Source: Canna indica (Eukaryota; Streptophyta; Magnoliopsida; Zingiberales; Cannaceae). From it: a stretch of 64,000 nt of DNA. The position numbers were made by a program, and so were the translations under genes. The stretch spans positions 55,134,501 to 55,198,500 of the forward strand of contig CP136891.1 in the NCBI GenBank assembly GCA_034359265.1. Direction: 5' to 3'. This document shows positions 21,087 through 31,937 of the stretch, one piece after another. The notes below the pieces were generated by a model. That model ran no database searches and was not told the DNA's origin. It saw nothing but the letters and a program-made list of their open reading frames with translations. Position 1 is the first letter of the stretch. Each line of letters begins with the position of its first letter.

Positions 21087-21775
21087 CTAGTATAAGACCC
21101 GCGCGATGCGCGGTGATCTTAATTCATATTAGATCTAATAAATTTATTATTAATATATATCAATGTTTGTAAAACAATAGTATGTAAAAATCATAAATAA
21201 TCTAAAAATATTTTTTTATATTACGAAAAACTTCTTTGTATATAATATTTGTAGTTTATTTTTTAATATGATCTTCTCAATTACAAATAAAAATATTTAA
21301 ACTTTTCCTATTGGTCACCCTAGACACTATGACATAAAGTAACATGCATATTCATGAGTGAATACAGATTTTTAGAAAAATATCGACATTTGATAATGAT
21401 TTGCCCTAACTTTTATTGATAGTCATCGCATAAGAAATCATAACATGAAATTGTCTCATTTGAAATTTAACTGGTAGTGTTGGATATGATTGTGTCAACG
21501 ACATACATGGAATGAATATCTTTTCTCCGCAATTAATTCCAGAAATAATCTTGGCTTCAAGAACTCAATTCCTAAGTCTTGTTAACACCAATTGTGTCCT
21601 ATTATATAATCTGACAGATGGATCGATATTTCTTAGCAAACTAATAAGAGTCTCAACTTTTAATATTAAAGAATGATTAAGAACACCAAAACATTTGAAG
21701 CAATTCAAGAAGTCAGGTATATGGATCTGATCCAACACACTCCCTCTAGAAGTCAGGTATATGGATCAGGTATAT
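21087..21775 (-). mobile_element. Helitron 3' end with end of helicase
   Basis: On minus it ends CTAG, followed by T, 8 bases after a perfect GC hairpin (CCGCGC/GCGCGG, 21099-21113): the standard Helitron 3' terminus. Inside lie the last helicase motifs in decayed form (region complementary to 21400-21700, related to the clear copy at 59138-59323). The body is cut near 21775 by LTR G2, with an 18-base repeated filler at the junction. Confidence 0.85.
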
Positions 21776-23345
21776 GGCCTAACTCATGCACATGCCAACT
21801 CATAAAAGATATCAGAAAGAAACAATAATTTTTATTATAAAGAGAAACAAAAATAGATTTCATTAAACAATAAAGTTTTTAATAAAAAGTTCAAGTGCGG
21901 TAATAATTAATCAAGTTCAATAGTTCATTTTAACAAATAAAAACTGAATAAAAGACATGATGTCCCCACGAGACTGCAAATTCAACACCAAACCACAAGT
22001 GTAATACAAAACTACTACAGACTCAACTACAACCCCTAACTAGGACTGCTATGAGATCAATATAGCTCATCTGCCCTCCAGTCGCGCCTAGTGCTCCAGC
22101 CCACCTCACCAGTCAGGCTTTGCAAAACAAAAATAAATGACAACAGGTGAGTTCAAAAGAACTCAGTGAGCGGTTCTACCAACCCTCACGAAAAACCAAT
22201 CACAGAGATAAAGTATAAGCAAAACACCTATCTCAAACAGAAATAAGGTCACGAGGGTGTGACTAGCTATTAGGCCCTCTGGCCACCACCTTTCCGAAGG
22301 CATCCATCACTCTAGTAGTGAAGTATAATAGGCCTGAGCCTACCATGCCCTAAGGCAACAATACATACTAGGATAATCGAGATTGGCCCATCCGAACTTA
22401 TCCTAATATAAAGAAATTCGAGAGCAATCGGGATCGGCCCATTCGAACTTGCTCCACGAGACACGAAGGGACAATCAGGATTCGTCCGTTCGAACTTGCC
22501 CCTTTAAGATATCACACGAATAATCGAGATTTGCCCATCCAAACTTATTCCTTAAAAACAACTCGAGAATAATCGGGATTGGCCAGTCCGAACTTATTCC
22601 ATGAGGTCACACAAGAACAATTAGGATTTGCCCATCCGAACTTGTTCTAAAAGATAACGTAGGAATAATCGAGATTCGCCCATCTGAACTTATTCCTTTA
22701 AATATAGAATCTTAGGAACAATCGAAATTTGCCCGTCCTAACTTATTCCGTAAGATACGTAGGAACAATCGAGATTTGTCCATCCGAACTTATTCCACAG
22801 GTTGAGAATTAGCCATCCAACCTTCCAGTCTAGCCCACAATTCGGCTCCTAATCGAGCCTCTCCACCATTCAATAAGATATGACACAACATGACCTAAGT
22901 CAAGTGTCTCCTGCTGTGTTTTAGGGATGTCTCTATTGGAAAAACTTCACAATACTCAATGCCCGATCTCAACTCCTAGACTCGTAATATCATAAACTCG
23001 TGCGGTTTTATTTCATGCATAACATTTATTTGTTGGTTCACAACATATTATGCTTCCCCTTGCATTTTAATTATGCAATTAAAATTTATCATCACCAAAA
23101 TTAGGGTTTTATTTTAGGGTTTTATTCTCAATTTACTGTTGAGCCCCAAACTGGTGTGTCTAACCCGAATCTGGTCTCCAGAGTGTGTCCAATGTTTCCA
23201 AACTATGTTTTTTGTTAAAACGATAGGTTACACGATTATATTCAGTAAACTATGCACATCATAAACAAGATCTCAAAATTAGCCTTGATTCATCACCTCG
23301 ACATGAAGTTTTCAGCTTAATGGAGTTTCAGCATAATAAGAAAAT
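21776..23345 (-). repeat. Gypsy LTR family G, copy G2 (truncated)
   Basis: 3' portion of a minus-strand G LTR, from the GCATGTGCATGAG-type end segment to the AT-rich middle. It includes nine hairpin units (22370-22800), the longest array in the window. The 5' half is missing because copy G3 begins at 23346. Confidence 0.85.
22370..22800. repeat. nine-unit hairpin array in LTR G2
   Basis: Same design as in G1. Arms visible include TAGGATAA/TTATCCTA and AGAACAA/TTGTTCT (22614-22648), with GAATAA/TTATTC and GGAACAA/TTATTCC variants. The AGAACAA/TTGTTCT pair differs on both sides from other units and still pairs. Confidence 0.85.
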
Positions 23346-23681
23346 TGTAATATCCTAGATATTTTAATTATATTCTTTTCCTTATTGGTTGTGTTTGCCA
23401 GCCTAGCGGATTAGTTCGAAGTCAAGCCGAGTCGACTCATGGTCCGATGCGAGTTTGCGAACCCAGGTAAGTAAGAATAAGAGTTATGTAATTTTGCTTG
23501 TGTAGATTAATTTATTTAATTTTTATGTTGTGTATGCATGATTGTTTAATTATGTCGCATGTGGGTGTGCATGTATTAGATGGCTATGTGGAGAATATGA
23601 TTAATTAAGTTAATTAGCGGGTTTGGGTTCGGCTTGAGGCGGATGCGGGTTGGATAAAGTGTTTAGAGGGGTTAGGGTTGA

Positions 23682-23704
23682 GGAGGGAGTATAAAACTGC
23701 CTCC
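23682..23704 (+). promoter_or_regulatory. TATA box of LTR G3 within inverted repeat
   Basis: GGAGG and CCTCC flank a segment with TATAAAA at 23690-23696. Better preserved copies are at 38985-39007 and 44910-44928. Confidence 0.7.
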
Positions 23705-23707
23705 CCT

Positions 23708-23742
23708 TGGCTTGCGGCTCCCTATTGGAGCCGCACAAGCCA
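23708..23742 (+). other. leader hairpin of LTR G3 at expected transcript start
   Basis: GGCTTG-CGGCTCC, a short loop, then GGAGCCG-CA-CAAGCC: two stems with a 2-base bulge. It starts about 18 bases after the TATA box. Conserved in the other G LTRs. Confidence 0.75.
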
Positions 23743-26035
23743 TTGAGGGAAGAGAGGAGCCGCTAGCCCCCCCCCCCTCCCTCTCTCTCTTGCAGCCGCC
23801 AAGCCAAGTCGATCAGCCGCCAAGCCTTCCCCTCTTCTTCCTCTTCTTCCTTTCCTTTGGAGCCAAGCCAAGAGTGGCCAACCCCTCTCTCTCCCTCTCT
23901 TCAAGCCGGCGGCTTGGAGAGAGCCCCCCCCCTTCCTTCTTTCTTTGAATCGAGTCATCGATTCTTGAAGCCGATTCGAGGGCCATTGTTCGGGGTTTTT
24001 CCTCTCATCATCCTTCCTATTCGGGTGAGTGGTTTTACCCTCCTTCTTTTCAAGTTTCTTCGGATTCTTGAAGCCGATCTTGAAGGCTTGGATGTTCTTG
24101 AATGTTTTCCGTTGATCTCGCAAGTTTTTGCCGTTCTTTTTGATTGTCGTGTTTGAGGAGACCCTAAACCCTTCCCTATGGGGTTCGGCAGCCCTAGGAC
24201 GACCGTAGAGGTGCTCGGCCAAGGGTGGAGCAAGGGTGCCCTCAAGGTGTTCAATGAAATGCCCAAGTGAGAGATTTTGGTTATCTTGTAGTTTATGTCT
24301 TGAATTGTTTATTAAAATGAGTTCTTATATGTTTTAGCATGCTTAGTATTTAGTCTGTGATTTTTGGAAAAATCATGTTTTTACAAAATATGGATCTTGA
24401 TGTTGATGCCATGAAGGTTCTTGGAAGATGACTTGATCTTGGTGTTGATGGTGCTTGTTAGCCTTATTTAAAAATTGTAAAATTTGGGAGATTTATCTCA
24501 AGATTAGTATTCTGTTTTGATGATAATTAAGGATATAATTTCTGTAAATTTTGGATTTATTTTCATGCTATGATGAAAATTTAATGTTGCTGGAATTTCA
24601 CTGTGAGAATGATGAATCTGTGTTGTTTTTAAAATGCTTGTTATGGTGTATGTATTTATTTGAACATTGTCATGTAACCTATCGTTTCGACCGGAAAATA
24701 TAGTTTGGAAACATAGAACACATTTTGGAGACCTGATTCGGGTTGGATACATCAGTTTTGGGCATGACAGTAAACTAAAACAAAACCCTAAAACAAAACC
24801 ATAATCTTGGTGATATAAATTTTAATTGCATAATTAAAATTGGGCAAAGGGTCAGCATAATCTGTTATGAACCAACAAGTAAAGTTTATGCATGAAATAA
24901 AACCACACGGGTTATGACATTACGGGTCTAGGAGTTGGGGTCGGGTATTGGAGTGTTGAGACACTTTCCAATAAGGACACCCCTAAGACACTGTAGGAGA
25001 GACTTGACTTAGGTCATGTTGCGCCATATCTTTATGAATGGTGGAGAGGCTCGTTGAGGAGCTGGATTGCGGGCTAGGCCTGGGAGATTAGATGGCTAAT
25101 TCCCATTATGTGGAACAAGTTTAGTTGAGCAAATCCCGACTGTTCTGGTTGGTCTCGTGGGATAAGTTCGGAGGGCCTACCCGATTATCCTCGAGGTAGT
25201 TTTAAGAAATAAGTTCATAGGGCCTACCTGATTATTCCTGTGATATCTTAAAGGGGTAAGTTCGGATGGGCGAATCCTGATTGTCCCTACGCGTCTCGTG
25301 GAGCAAGTTCGGAGGCCCTTCCCGATTGCTGCTGAGTTTCTTTATACTAGGATAAGTTCGGAGGGCCTTCCCGATTATCATAGCATGTGTTGTTGCCTTA
25401 GGGAATGGTAGGCTTATGCCTGTTGATCTTCACCATTTGGGTGTTGGATGCCTTCGGGCAGGTGGTGGCCAGATGGCCTATTAGCTGGTCACTCCCTTGT
25501 GACCTTTGCCTGCTTGAGTCGGGAGTTTTGCTTTACGCATCTTATCTGTGTTATTTTTTCGTGGGGGTTGGTAGAACTGCTCACTGAGTTCTTTTGAACT
25601 CACCCGTTGTCGTTGTTTTGTTTTGCAGAGCCTAACCGGTGAGGTGGGCTGGAGCACTTGGCGCAGTTGGAGGGCAGAGGATCCACATGATCTCATAGCA
25701 GTCCTAGTTAGGAGTCGTAGTCGAGTCTGTAATAGTTTGTCATGCACTTTTATTTTGGTATTTTAGAGTTGTAGTCCCGTGGGGACATTCATGTTTTTAT
25801 TCAAATTTTATTTAAATATCAATATTGATACTTTTTGATTCATTCTATTACGTGCTCGAGCTTTGGACAAAAACTATATTGTGTAATGAAATTTGTTTTT
25901 GTTTCTCTTTATAAATAAAACCGTTGTTTCTTTCCGCTATCTTTTGTGAGTTGACATGTGCATGAGATAGGCTGTGCGGTATAGGCACGTATACCTTAGC
26001 CGGTCACGTGACCCTGAGTTTGGGGCATGACAATG

Positions 26036-26047
26036 TGGTATCAGAGT
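26036..26047 (+). other. Gypsy primer binding site
   Basis: TGGTATCAGAGT, three bases after the LTR end; one mismatch to the usual initiator tRNA-Met site. Confidence 0.9.
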
Positions 26048-26244
26048 ATGTGGTTCGGTCTGACTACGACCTAGAGTTGTTAATATATAGGGCATTGCTA
26101 GCATGTCAGTATACGATAGGGTTATGTTATGAGATCAATGGGCTAAGTCTGCACCTCGGCGCGACTCGTGGTTAAGTTTGCAAAATGTTAGGGTGAATTT
26201 AATTGCCTGGTTATGATTTATTTCTTTCTGGTGATTCCAGATTT

Positions 26245-26859
26245 ATGGAGGCCTTTTAGTGCCGCATAGGAGTGGCAGTGGCAGCAACTCCACAGAGCGC
26301 CGAGACCGGGATCGGGGTCGTGGCAGACCGCCGCATGCTCAGGAGGAGTTGGGATAGTCCCAGGGTAGCACAGCTTGAGGCCGTGAATGGCCCTGTGCTA
26401 GAGAGTGCACCATTTTTTGGGAGGGCTACCCTTGTATGGGTGCCCGGATTAGAGATCCTTGCAATGTTTGCTTAGTATCTTGAATAATTCATTGGGTCTC
26501 ATCATATAGTTAAATATTTATGGTGCAGTTTGATTAGGGTGGCCCTAGGGATCCTTAGGGGACCGGTTGATAGGGATCTACAGAAGGGTTCTGTAGGGGT
26601 TGGCTGATGGTAAATTTCCCCTATAGCTGAAATTTTGAATTGATTGGAGGATCTTTCCCCTAGATTTCAGGAAATATGAATTATGGGTGTAGAGCGACCT
26701 TATGCTTAAGGGCCATGATTATGTGCGAACAGAGTTAAGCAGGACCTAGAGCAGTTTCGTTCTGAGGCATGTTTTGGGTCCGGATAGGTTGGGCACTTCA
26801 GAAAGGATTGTCCTGGCAAGGGCGGTCAGCAACTTGATCAGACCAGAGGAAAGGCACCG
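26245..26859 (+). pseudogene. Gypsy gag, decayed
   Basis: ATG at 26245 (MEAF), with a stop a codon later. The middle is badly frameshifted and probably partly deleted, because a full gag would need about 1 kb or more. A zinc knuckle near 26770-26810 reads CFGSG, stop, VGHFRKDCP: the second Cys is Ser and the TAG at 26785-26787 replaces an expected Gln. Protease follows at once, as in Ty3/Gypsy. Confidence 0.75.
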
Positions 26860-27423
26860 ATGTCAGTAGGTTTTGTAGCTCTGAGGGGTCAGACTCAGGG
26901 TGGAGGCCAGCGAGCTGGTGGTTCAGAGAGGCCCGCTGCATGGGTGTTTACTATGAACCAAGAGGGCACTGAGGCATCCAGGGCAGTAGTGTCAGTTAAC
27001 CTTGTTGTTGGTTCTGCAGTTGCATATGTCTTGTTTGATCTAGGTGCTACGCACTCTTTTGTGTCTGCTTTATTTGCTGTTAAGTTGTCAAGGATACCTT
27101 CTGTGCTTAATTTACCCCTTGTGGTGTCTACGCCTACGAGCGTTTTTGTGATGATAGAGACAGTCTTTTGGAGCTGCGAGGTTGTTATTTATGGGCATGT
27201 GTTGATAGCTGAATTGACACTCATGCTGATGCTGGAGCTTGATGTAATTCTGGGCATGGACTGGTTGGCGGGCCATTTCGCCTCAGTGGATTGCAGGATT
27301 AGGACTGTGACCTTTAGTAAGCCTGGATTACCCCAGTTTACCTTCCAGGGTGAGGGAAGGGGAGAGTCGTTGATGGCAATTTCAGCTCGCAAGGCTCAAA
27401 AGCTACTTCTGGGCAGTTGCTAG
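26860..27423 (+). pseudogene. Gypsy aspartic protease (RVP_2 type)
   Basis: Contains LFDLGATHSFVS followed downstream by VILGMDWLAGH, the two hallmarks of plant Gypsy proteases. The catalytic triplet is D-L-G instead of D-S/T-G, so the enzyme would be dead. The frame stays open until a TAG at 27421-27423, then continues in the same frame into reverse transcriptase. Confidence 0.88.
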
Positions 27424-27429
27424 TCCTTA

Positions 27430-28272
27430 TTGGCCTTTGTGTCTGTGGTAGAGGAAGACGGAGGTGTGGCTAGGGACATCGGGGGGACGCCCGTGGTGTG
27501 CGGGTTCTCTGATGTGTTTCCGGAGGAGTTGCTAGGGTTGCCTCCAGAGAGGGAGATTAAGTTCTGTATTGATTTGCTGCCTAGGGTGAAGCTGATCTCC
27601 ATTCCGTCGTATCGGATGGCACCAGCTGAATTGAGGGAGTTGAAGTCCCAATTGCAGGAGCTGCTTGAGTTGGGTTTCATTCGCCCAAGTGTTTCTCCTT
27701 GGGGTGCTCCAGTGCTCTTTGTGAAAAAGAAGGATGAGTCCATGCGGATGTGCATTGATTACCGGCAGCTTAACAAGGTAACGGTAAAGAATCGGTACCC
27801 GCTGCCTAGGATTGATGACCTATTTGATCAGCTTCAGGGAGCTCAGTGGTTTTCTAAGATTGACCTGCGGTTAGGGTACCACCAGTTGAGGATCCGGGAT
27901 AGTGACGTCCCCAAGACTGCTTTCAGGTCGAGGTATAGGCACTTTGAGTTCCTGGTGATGTCCTTTGGGCTGACTAATGCACCTGTAGCATTTATGGACC
28001 TGATGAACCAAGTGTTCAGGGAATATTTGGGTAAATTTATTATAGTGTTCATTGATGATATCTTGATTTATTCCAAGAGCAGGGAGGAGCATGCTGAGCA
28101 CTTGAGGGTAGTTCTGGAAACTCTTAGGGAGCACAGATTGTATGCCAATTTCTCCAAGTGCGAGTTCTGGTTGGAGAGTGTTGGGTTCCTTGGCCATGTG
28201 GTGTCCAGGGAAGGGGTAAAGGTGGACCCCGCAAAGATAGAAGCAGTTCAAAAAATGGAAGAGGCCGACTAA
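27430..28272 (+). pseudogene. Gypsy reverse transcriptase
   Basis: Best-kept stretch of the element. Motifs in order: [89 protein letters not shown], and the active site [10 protein letters not shown]. All catalytic Asp residues are present. The frame is lost near 28250-28257, where an A-run appears one base too long. Ty3/Gypsy, chromovirus-like by sequence style. Confidence 0.93.
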
Positions 28273-28289
28273 TGTCACTGAGATCCGCA

Positions 28290-28830
28290 GTTTCCTGGGT
28301 TTGGCAGGTTATTACAAAAAGTTTGTGGAGAATTTCTCTAGGATTGCAACGCTATTGACCCGCCTGACTCAGAAAAATATCAAGTTCGGATGGGACAGTA
28401 AGTGCGAGGAGAGTTTTTTGAAGCTCAAGGACCGCTTGATGTCGGCACCAGTTCTAGCAGTACTCTCGGGCTTGGGAGGGTTTGTTGTTTATTGTGATGC
28501 CTCCCGGGTCGGCTTGGGTTGTGTATTGATGCAGAATGGCAGGGTGATAGCTTATGCCTCCAGGTAGTTGAAGGTTCACGAGAAGAATTACGTGACTCAT
28601 GACCTTGAGTTAGCAGCGATGGTGTTCACATTGAAGCTGTGGCGTCACTGCATTTATGGCGAGGCTTGTGAGATATACACTAATCATAAGAGCCTCTAGT
28701 ATTTGCTCACCCATAAGGAGTTGAACCTGAGGTAGAGAACATGGCTTGAGCTTTTGAAGGATTATGGCTGCACTATCATGTACCATCCGGGGAAGGCCAA
28801 TGTGGTGGCTGATGCTTTGAGCAGGAAGTC
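28290..28830 (+). pseudogene. Gypsy RNase H and connection domain
   Basis: In the second frame: [18 protein letters not shown], then RNase H with [22 protein letters not shown] and the terminal HPGKANVVADALSRK. Stops at 28565-28567, 28697-28699 and 28733-28735 are all TAG at sites where the family has Gln (ASRQ, KSLQ, LRQ). Confidence 0.9.
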
Positions 28831-29904
28831 CATGGGCAGTCTGGCGAATTTAGCAGTCAAGAGGAGGCCGTTGGCTAAGGATCTGGCTAGGAGAGGCGAT
28901 GGAGATAATGATTTCGGTGTTGTCTCAAATGATGTTCTGAGGTTTAAGAACTGGATAATGGTCCCAAATATGGCCGAGGTCCGCAGGCAGGTGCTAGAGA
29001 TGGCTCATCGGTCCACATACACATGCATCCGGGAGCCACGAAGATTTACCGTGATCTAAGGCAAAATTATTGGTGGAAAGGCATGAAAAGAGAGTTGGTC
29101 GAGTTCGTATCTAAGTGCTTGGTGTGTCAGCAAGTTAAGGCTGAGAATTTGAAGCCGTCAGGATTGCTCCAGAACCTAGAAGTACGAGAGTGGGAATGAG
29201 AGAAGATAACCATGGATTTTGTGATGGGATTGCCAAAGTCTGGGAAGGGCAATGACTCTATCTGGGTAGTGGTAGATCGTGTAACCAAGACGTCACATTT
29301 CATACTGGTCAGGACGACCTTTTCAGCCGAGCAGTATGTGAGGTTGTTCTTGGATCGGATCGTCGCATATTATGGTATTTCTGTTATGATCATCTCAGAT
29401 CGGGGTACTCAGTTTACAGCTCGATTATGGCAATCATTCTAGGAGGCATTGGGCACATAGGTTCGGTTCAGCACTGCATTTCACCCTCAGATAGATGGTC
29501 AATCGGAGCAGACCATTCAAACGTTGGAGGATATGCAGAGAGCATGTGTTCTAGATTTGGAGAGTAGTTGGGAGAGGCACTTACCTTTGATTGAGTTTGC
29601 CTATAATAACAGTTATCACAACAGCATCAGGATGGCCCCATCTGAGGCATTGTGTGGGTGGAGATGCAGGTCGCCTGTGGGCTGGTTTGAGGCAAGGGAT
29701 TCCCTTATTATGGGATCCGACCTGGTTGAGGAAGCAGTAGAAAAGGTGAAGCTAATCAGGGAGAGGTTATTGGCAGCTCAGAGTCACCAGAAGATGTATG
29801 CTGATGGGAAGGCCAGGGAGATAGAGTTTGCTGAGGGGGACATGATGTTCCTCAAGGTATCCCCTATGAAAGGGGTGGTGAGATTGGTAAGAAAGGAAAG
29901 CTAA
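28831..29904 (+). pseudogene. Gypsy integrase, cut before the C-terminus
   Basis: HHCC finger remnant near 28995-29150 (AHRSTYT, CLVCQQVKA across a frameshift near 29020). Catalytic core from 29212: MDFVMGLPKSGKGNDSIWVV, ISDRGTQFTARLW, then two TAG stops (29440-29442, 29458-29460) before FHPQIDGQSEQT, the region of the catalytic Glu. The GPY-like end (VVRLVRKES) is cut at about 29904, where an inverted integrase fragment begins. TGA at 29197-29199 replaces Trp. Confidence 0.9.
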
Positions 29905-30218
29905 GAAAGATCGTCCTGACTGGTATAAAATGAGACATCTTGGTTAGGCGATCCACCACTACCTAGATAGAATCATTGCCTTTCCTAGACCTTGGCAACC
30001 CTATCATAAAATCCATGGTTATCTTCTCCCATTTCAACTCTGATACTTCTAGGTTCTGGAGCCTTAACCTGCTGACACACCAGGCACTTAGACACGAACT
30101 CGGCCACCTCTCTTTTCATGCCTTTCCACCAATAATTCTGCCTTAGATCTCGGTACATCTTTGTGGATCCCTGATGCATAGTGTTTGTGGATCGGTGAGC
30201 TATCTCTAGCACCCAAAC
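29905..30218 (-). pseudogene. inverted Gypsy integrase fragment fused to LTR
   Basis: On minus: VLEIAHRSTNTMHQGSTKMY, then NYWWKGMKREVAEFVSKCLV and CQQVKA (HHCC finger), and the start of the core ending near RTIF. The same region exists on plus at 28990-29330, so the two form an inverted pair about 0.6 kb apart. Its upstream end is fused at GTTTGGGTGCTAGA to the middle of an LTR G copy, at a point where LTR and integrase share a short match (GGGTG-T-GA). Confidence 0.85.
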
Positions 30219-31044
30219 GGTGAAGATCAACAAGCCTAAGCCTTCCATGCCCTAAGGCAACAAAACATACTAGGATAATTGGGAAGGCCCTCCGAACTTG
30301 CTCCACAAGACGCGAAAGAACACTCGGGAATCGCCCATCCAAACTTGCCCATTTAATTAAGATATCATAGGAATAATCGGGTAGGCCATCCGAACTTATT
30401 CCTTAAAAGCACCTTGGGAATAATCGGGTAGGCCCTCCGAACTTATTCCACGAGGCTAACCGAAACAATCGGGATTTGCCCATCCGAACTTGTTCCACAG
30501 GTTGGGAATTAGCCATCCAACCTTCTGGGCCAAGCCCGCAATCCGGCTCCTCAACGAGTCTCTCCGTCATTCATAAAGATATGGTGCAACATGATCTAAG
30601 TCAAGTCTCTCCTACGGTGTCTTAGGAGTGTCAACCTTATTGGGAAGCGTCTCAACACTCCAATACCCGACCCCAACTCCTAGACCCGTAATGTCATAAA
30701 CTCGTGAGATTTTATTTCATGCATAACTTTATTTGTTGGTTCATAACAGATTATGCTGACCCCTTGCTCAATTTTAATTATGCAATTAAAATTTAGATCA
30801 CCAAGATTAGGGTTTTGTTATAGCTTACTATTGTGCATGATACTGATGTTTCTAACCCGAATCTGGTTTCTAGAGTGTGTTCTATATTTCCAAACTATAT
30901 TTTCTGGTCAAAACGATAGGTTACATGATTATGTTCAGAGAAATACACACACCACATCAAGTATTTTAAAAACACTACATATTCATCATCTCAGCATGAA
31001 ATTCCAGCAACACTTATTTTCTCAACATAGCATGAAAATAAATC
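30219..31044 (-). repeat. Gypsy LTR family G, copy G4 (partial)
   Basis: Middle part of a minus G LTR with four or five hairpin units (30265-30500) and the AT-rich middle. Joined on the left to the integrase fragment and on the right to a partial family-H LTR at AATAAATC|AAGCCCC. Confidence 0.8.
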
Positions 31045-31621
31045 AAGCCCCTAGTCATGGATTCTAATGAAAGTTTTATTCCTAATCTAACTCCTCCCCT
31101 TTCCCTCTCACTCGGCTGAACCCTATCTATGGGTTTCACCCACTCGGGCGAGCACATGGAGAAGAAGGAGGATCAGGCTTTGAATCATCAATGATTCTCT
31201 ACAATCCTATCTTCCTAGAACAAAAAAAACATAGATTGCAAGCATTCATGACTCGAGGAATCTGGGGAAAATTTTGGCATGACTTCCCCCCTTTTTCCTT
31301 GATTCGGCCGACCTCTACAACAAGCAAATTCACACAACAAAATCGATAGGAACAACAAGAACATCGGTCACAGATCAATAAATCATACGATTACGATGAG
31401 AATCGATCTCAAACAATGAAAAACTCCAATCATAAGGGTCAGCTAGGGCCTTCCCTCCATCCATGGTTCTACCACTCACCTGGTCAAGGAAGAAGAATGG
31501 ATGAGTGACGACAATCTCGATTTTTTCAACGGCGGCACGAATCCAGCGCTAACTCCAAAGCTTTCCCCTCCTCCCTCTCACTTCTCAAGCTACGTGCGGC
31601 TCCAATGATGAGCCACACGGC
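31045..31621 (-). repeat. Gypsy LTR family H, partial
   Basis: Matches the solo H LTR at about 51720-52345: shared GGGGAAAATTTTG-CATGAC, the Leu-Thr-rich-looking CTACCACTCACCT zone, and the leader hairpin CGTGCGGCTC. Cut at 31621 by a hAT-like terminus. Confidence 0.65.
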
Positions 31622-31937
31622 TAGGGCTGGCAACAGATCGGATACGATGCGAATGTTGGATTATCCGTATCCGCATCGCATCCCATATCCGCACATCCGT
31701 ATCTGCATAGTATCCGCCACAGATATGAATATAGATATCCATATTTGCACAGCTTCAAATATGGAGATCCGCACTGCATCTGTATCTGCACCGTAATAAA
31801 AAAATATTAAAAAATATATATTTCATTAAAAAATCAATAAATTACCAATCCATTGATCCAAAACAAGTATATAATATACTTCAAAATTCATCTTGACATG
31901 AAGTTATTATAAAGCCTTTATATATATTAATAACTTA
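31622..31937. mobile_element. hAT-like terminal fragment with GGATACGGATA-type subterminal repeats
   Basis: TAGGGCTGGCAACAGATCGG at the left end resembles a hAT terminus. 31640-31790 holds many words such as ATCCGTATCC, ATCCGCA and AGATATCCATAT, the dense short repeats typical of hAT ends. No right terminus; it is cut by a Helitron 3' end at 31938. Confidence 0.6.

Larger units (their letters stand above)
23346..26032 (+). repeat. Gypsy LTR family G, copy G3 (5' LTR)
   Basis: 2687 bp, from TGTAATATCCTAGATATT to GTTTGGGGCATGACA, followed by a PBS. TATAAAA at 23690, leader hairpin at 23708-23742, hairpin array in reverse reading at about 25100-25385, and the GCATGTGC end segment near 25965. 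It lies head-to-head with G2. Confidence 0.93.

Noticed and set aside
23712..24266. Several overlapping frames on both strands in LTR G3 (also 39015-39446, 55930-56289)
   Set aside because: GC-rich LTR leader; frames are not conserved among LTR copies.
24504..24752. Conserved small frame also seen at 16426-16689, 30753-31067 and 55243-55428
   Set aside because: It recurs because these are the same part of LTR G; frames are broken differently in each copy.
27430..28272. Endogenous pararetrovirus reverse transcriptase
   Set aside because: Integrase follows RNase H, LTRs and a tRNA-Met primer site are present, and there is no movement protein; this is Ty3/Gypsy.
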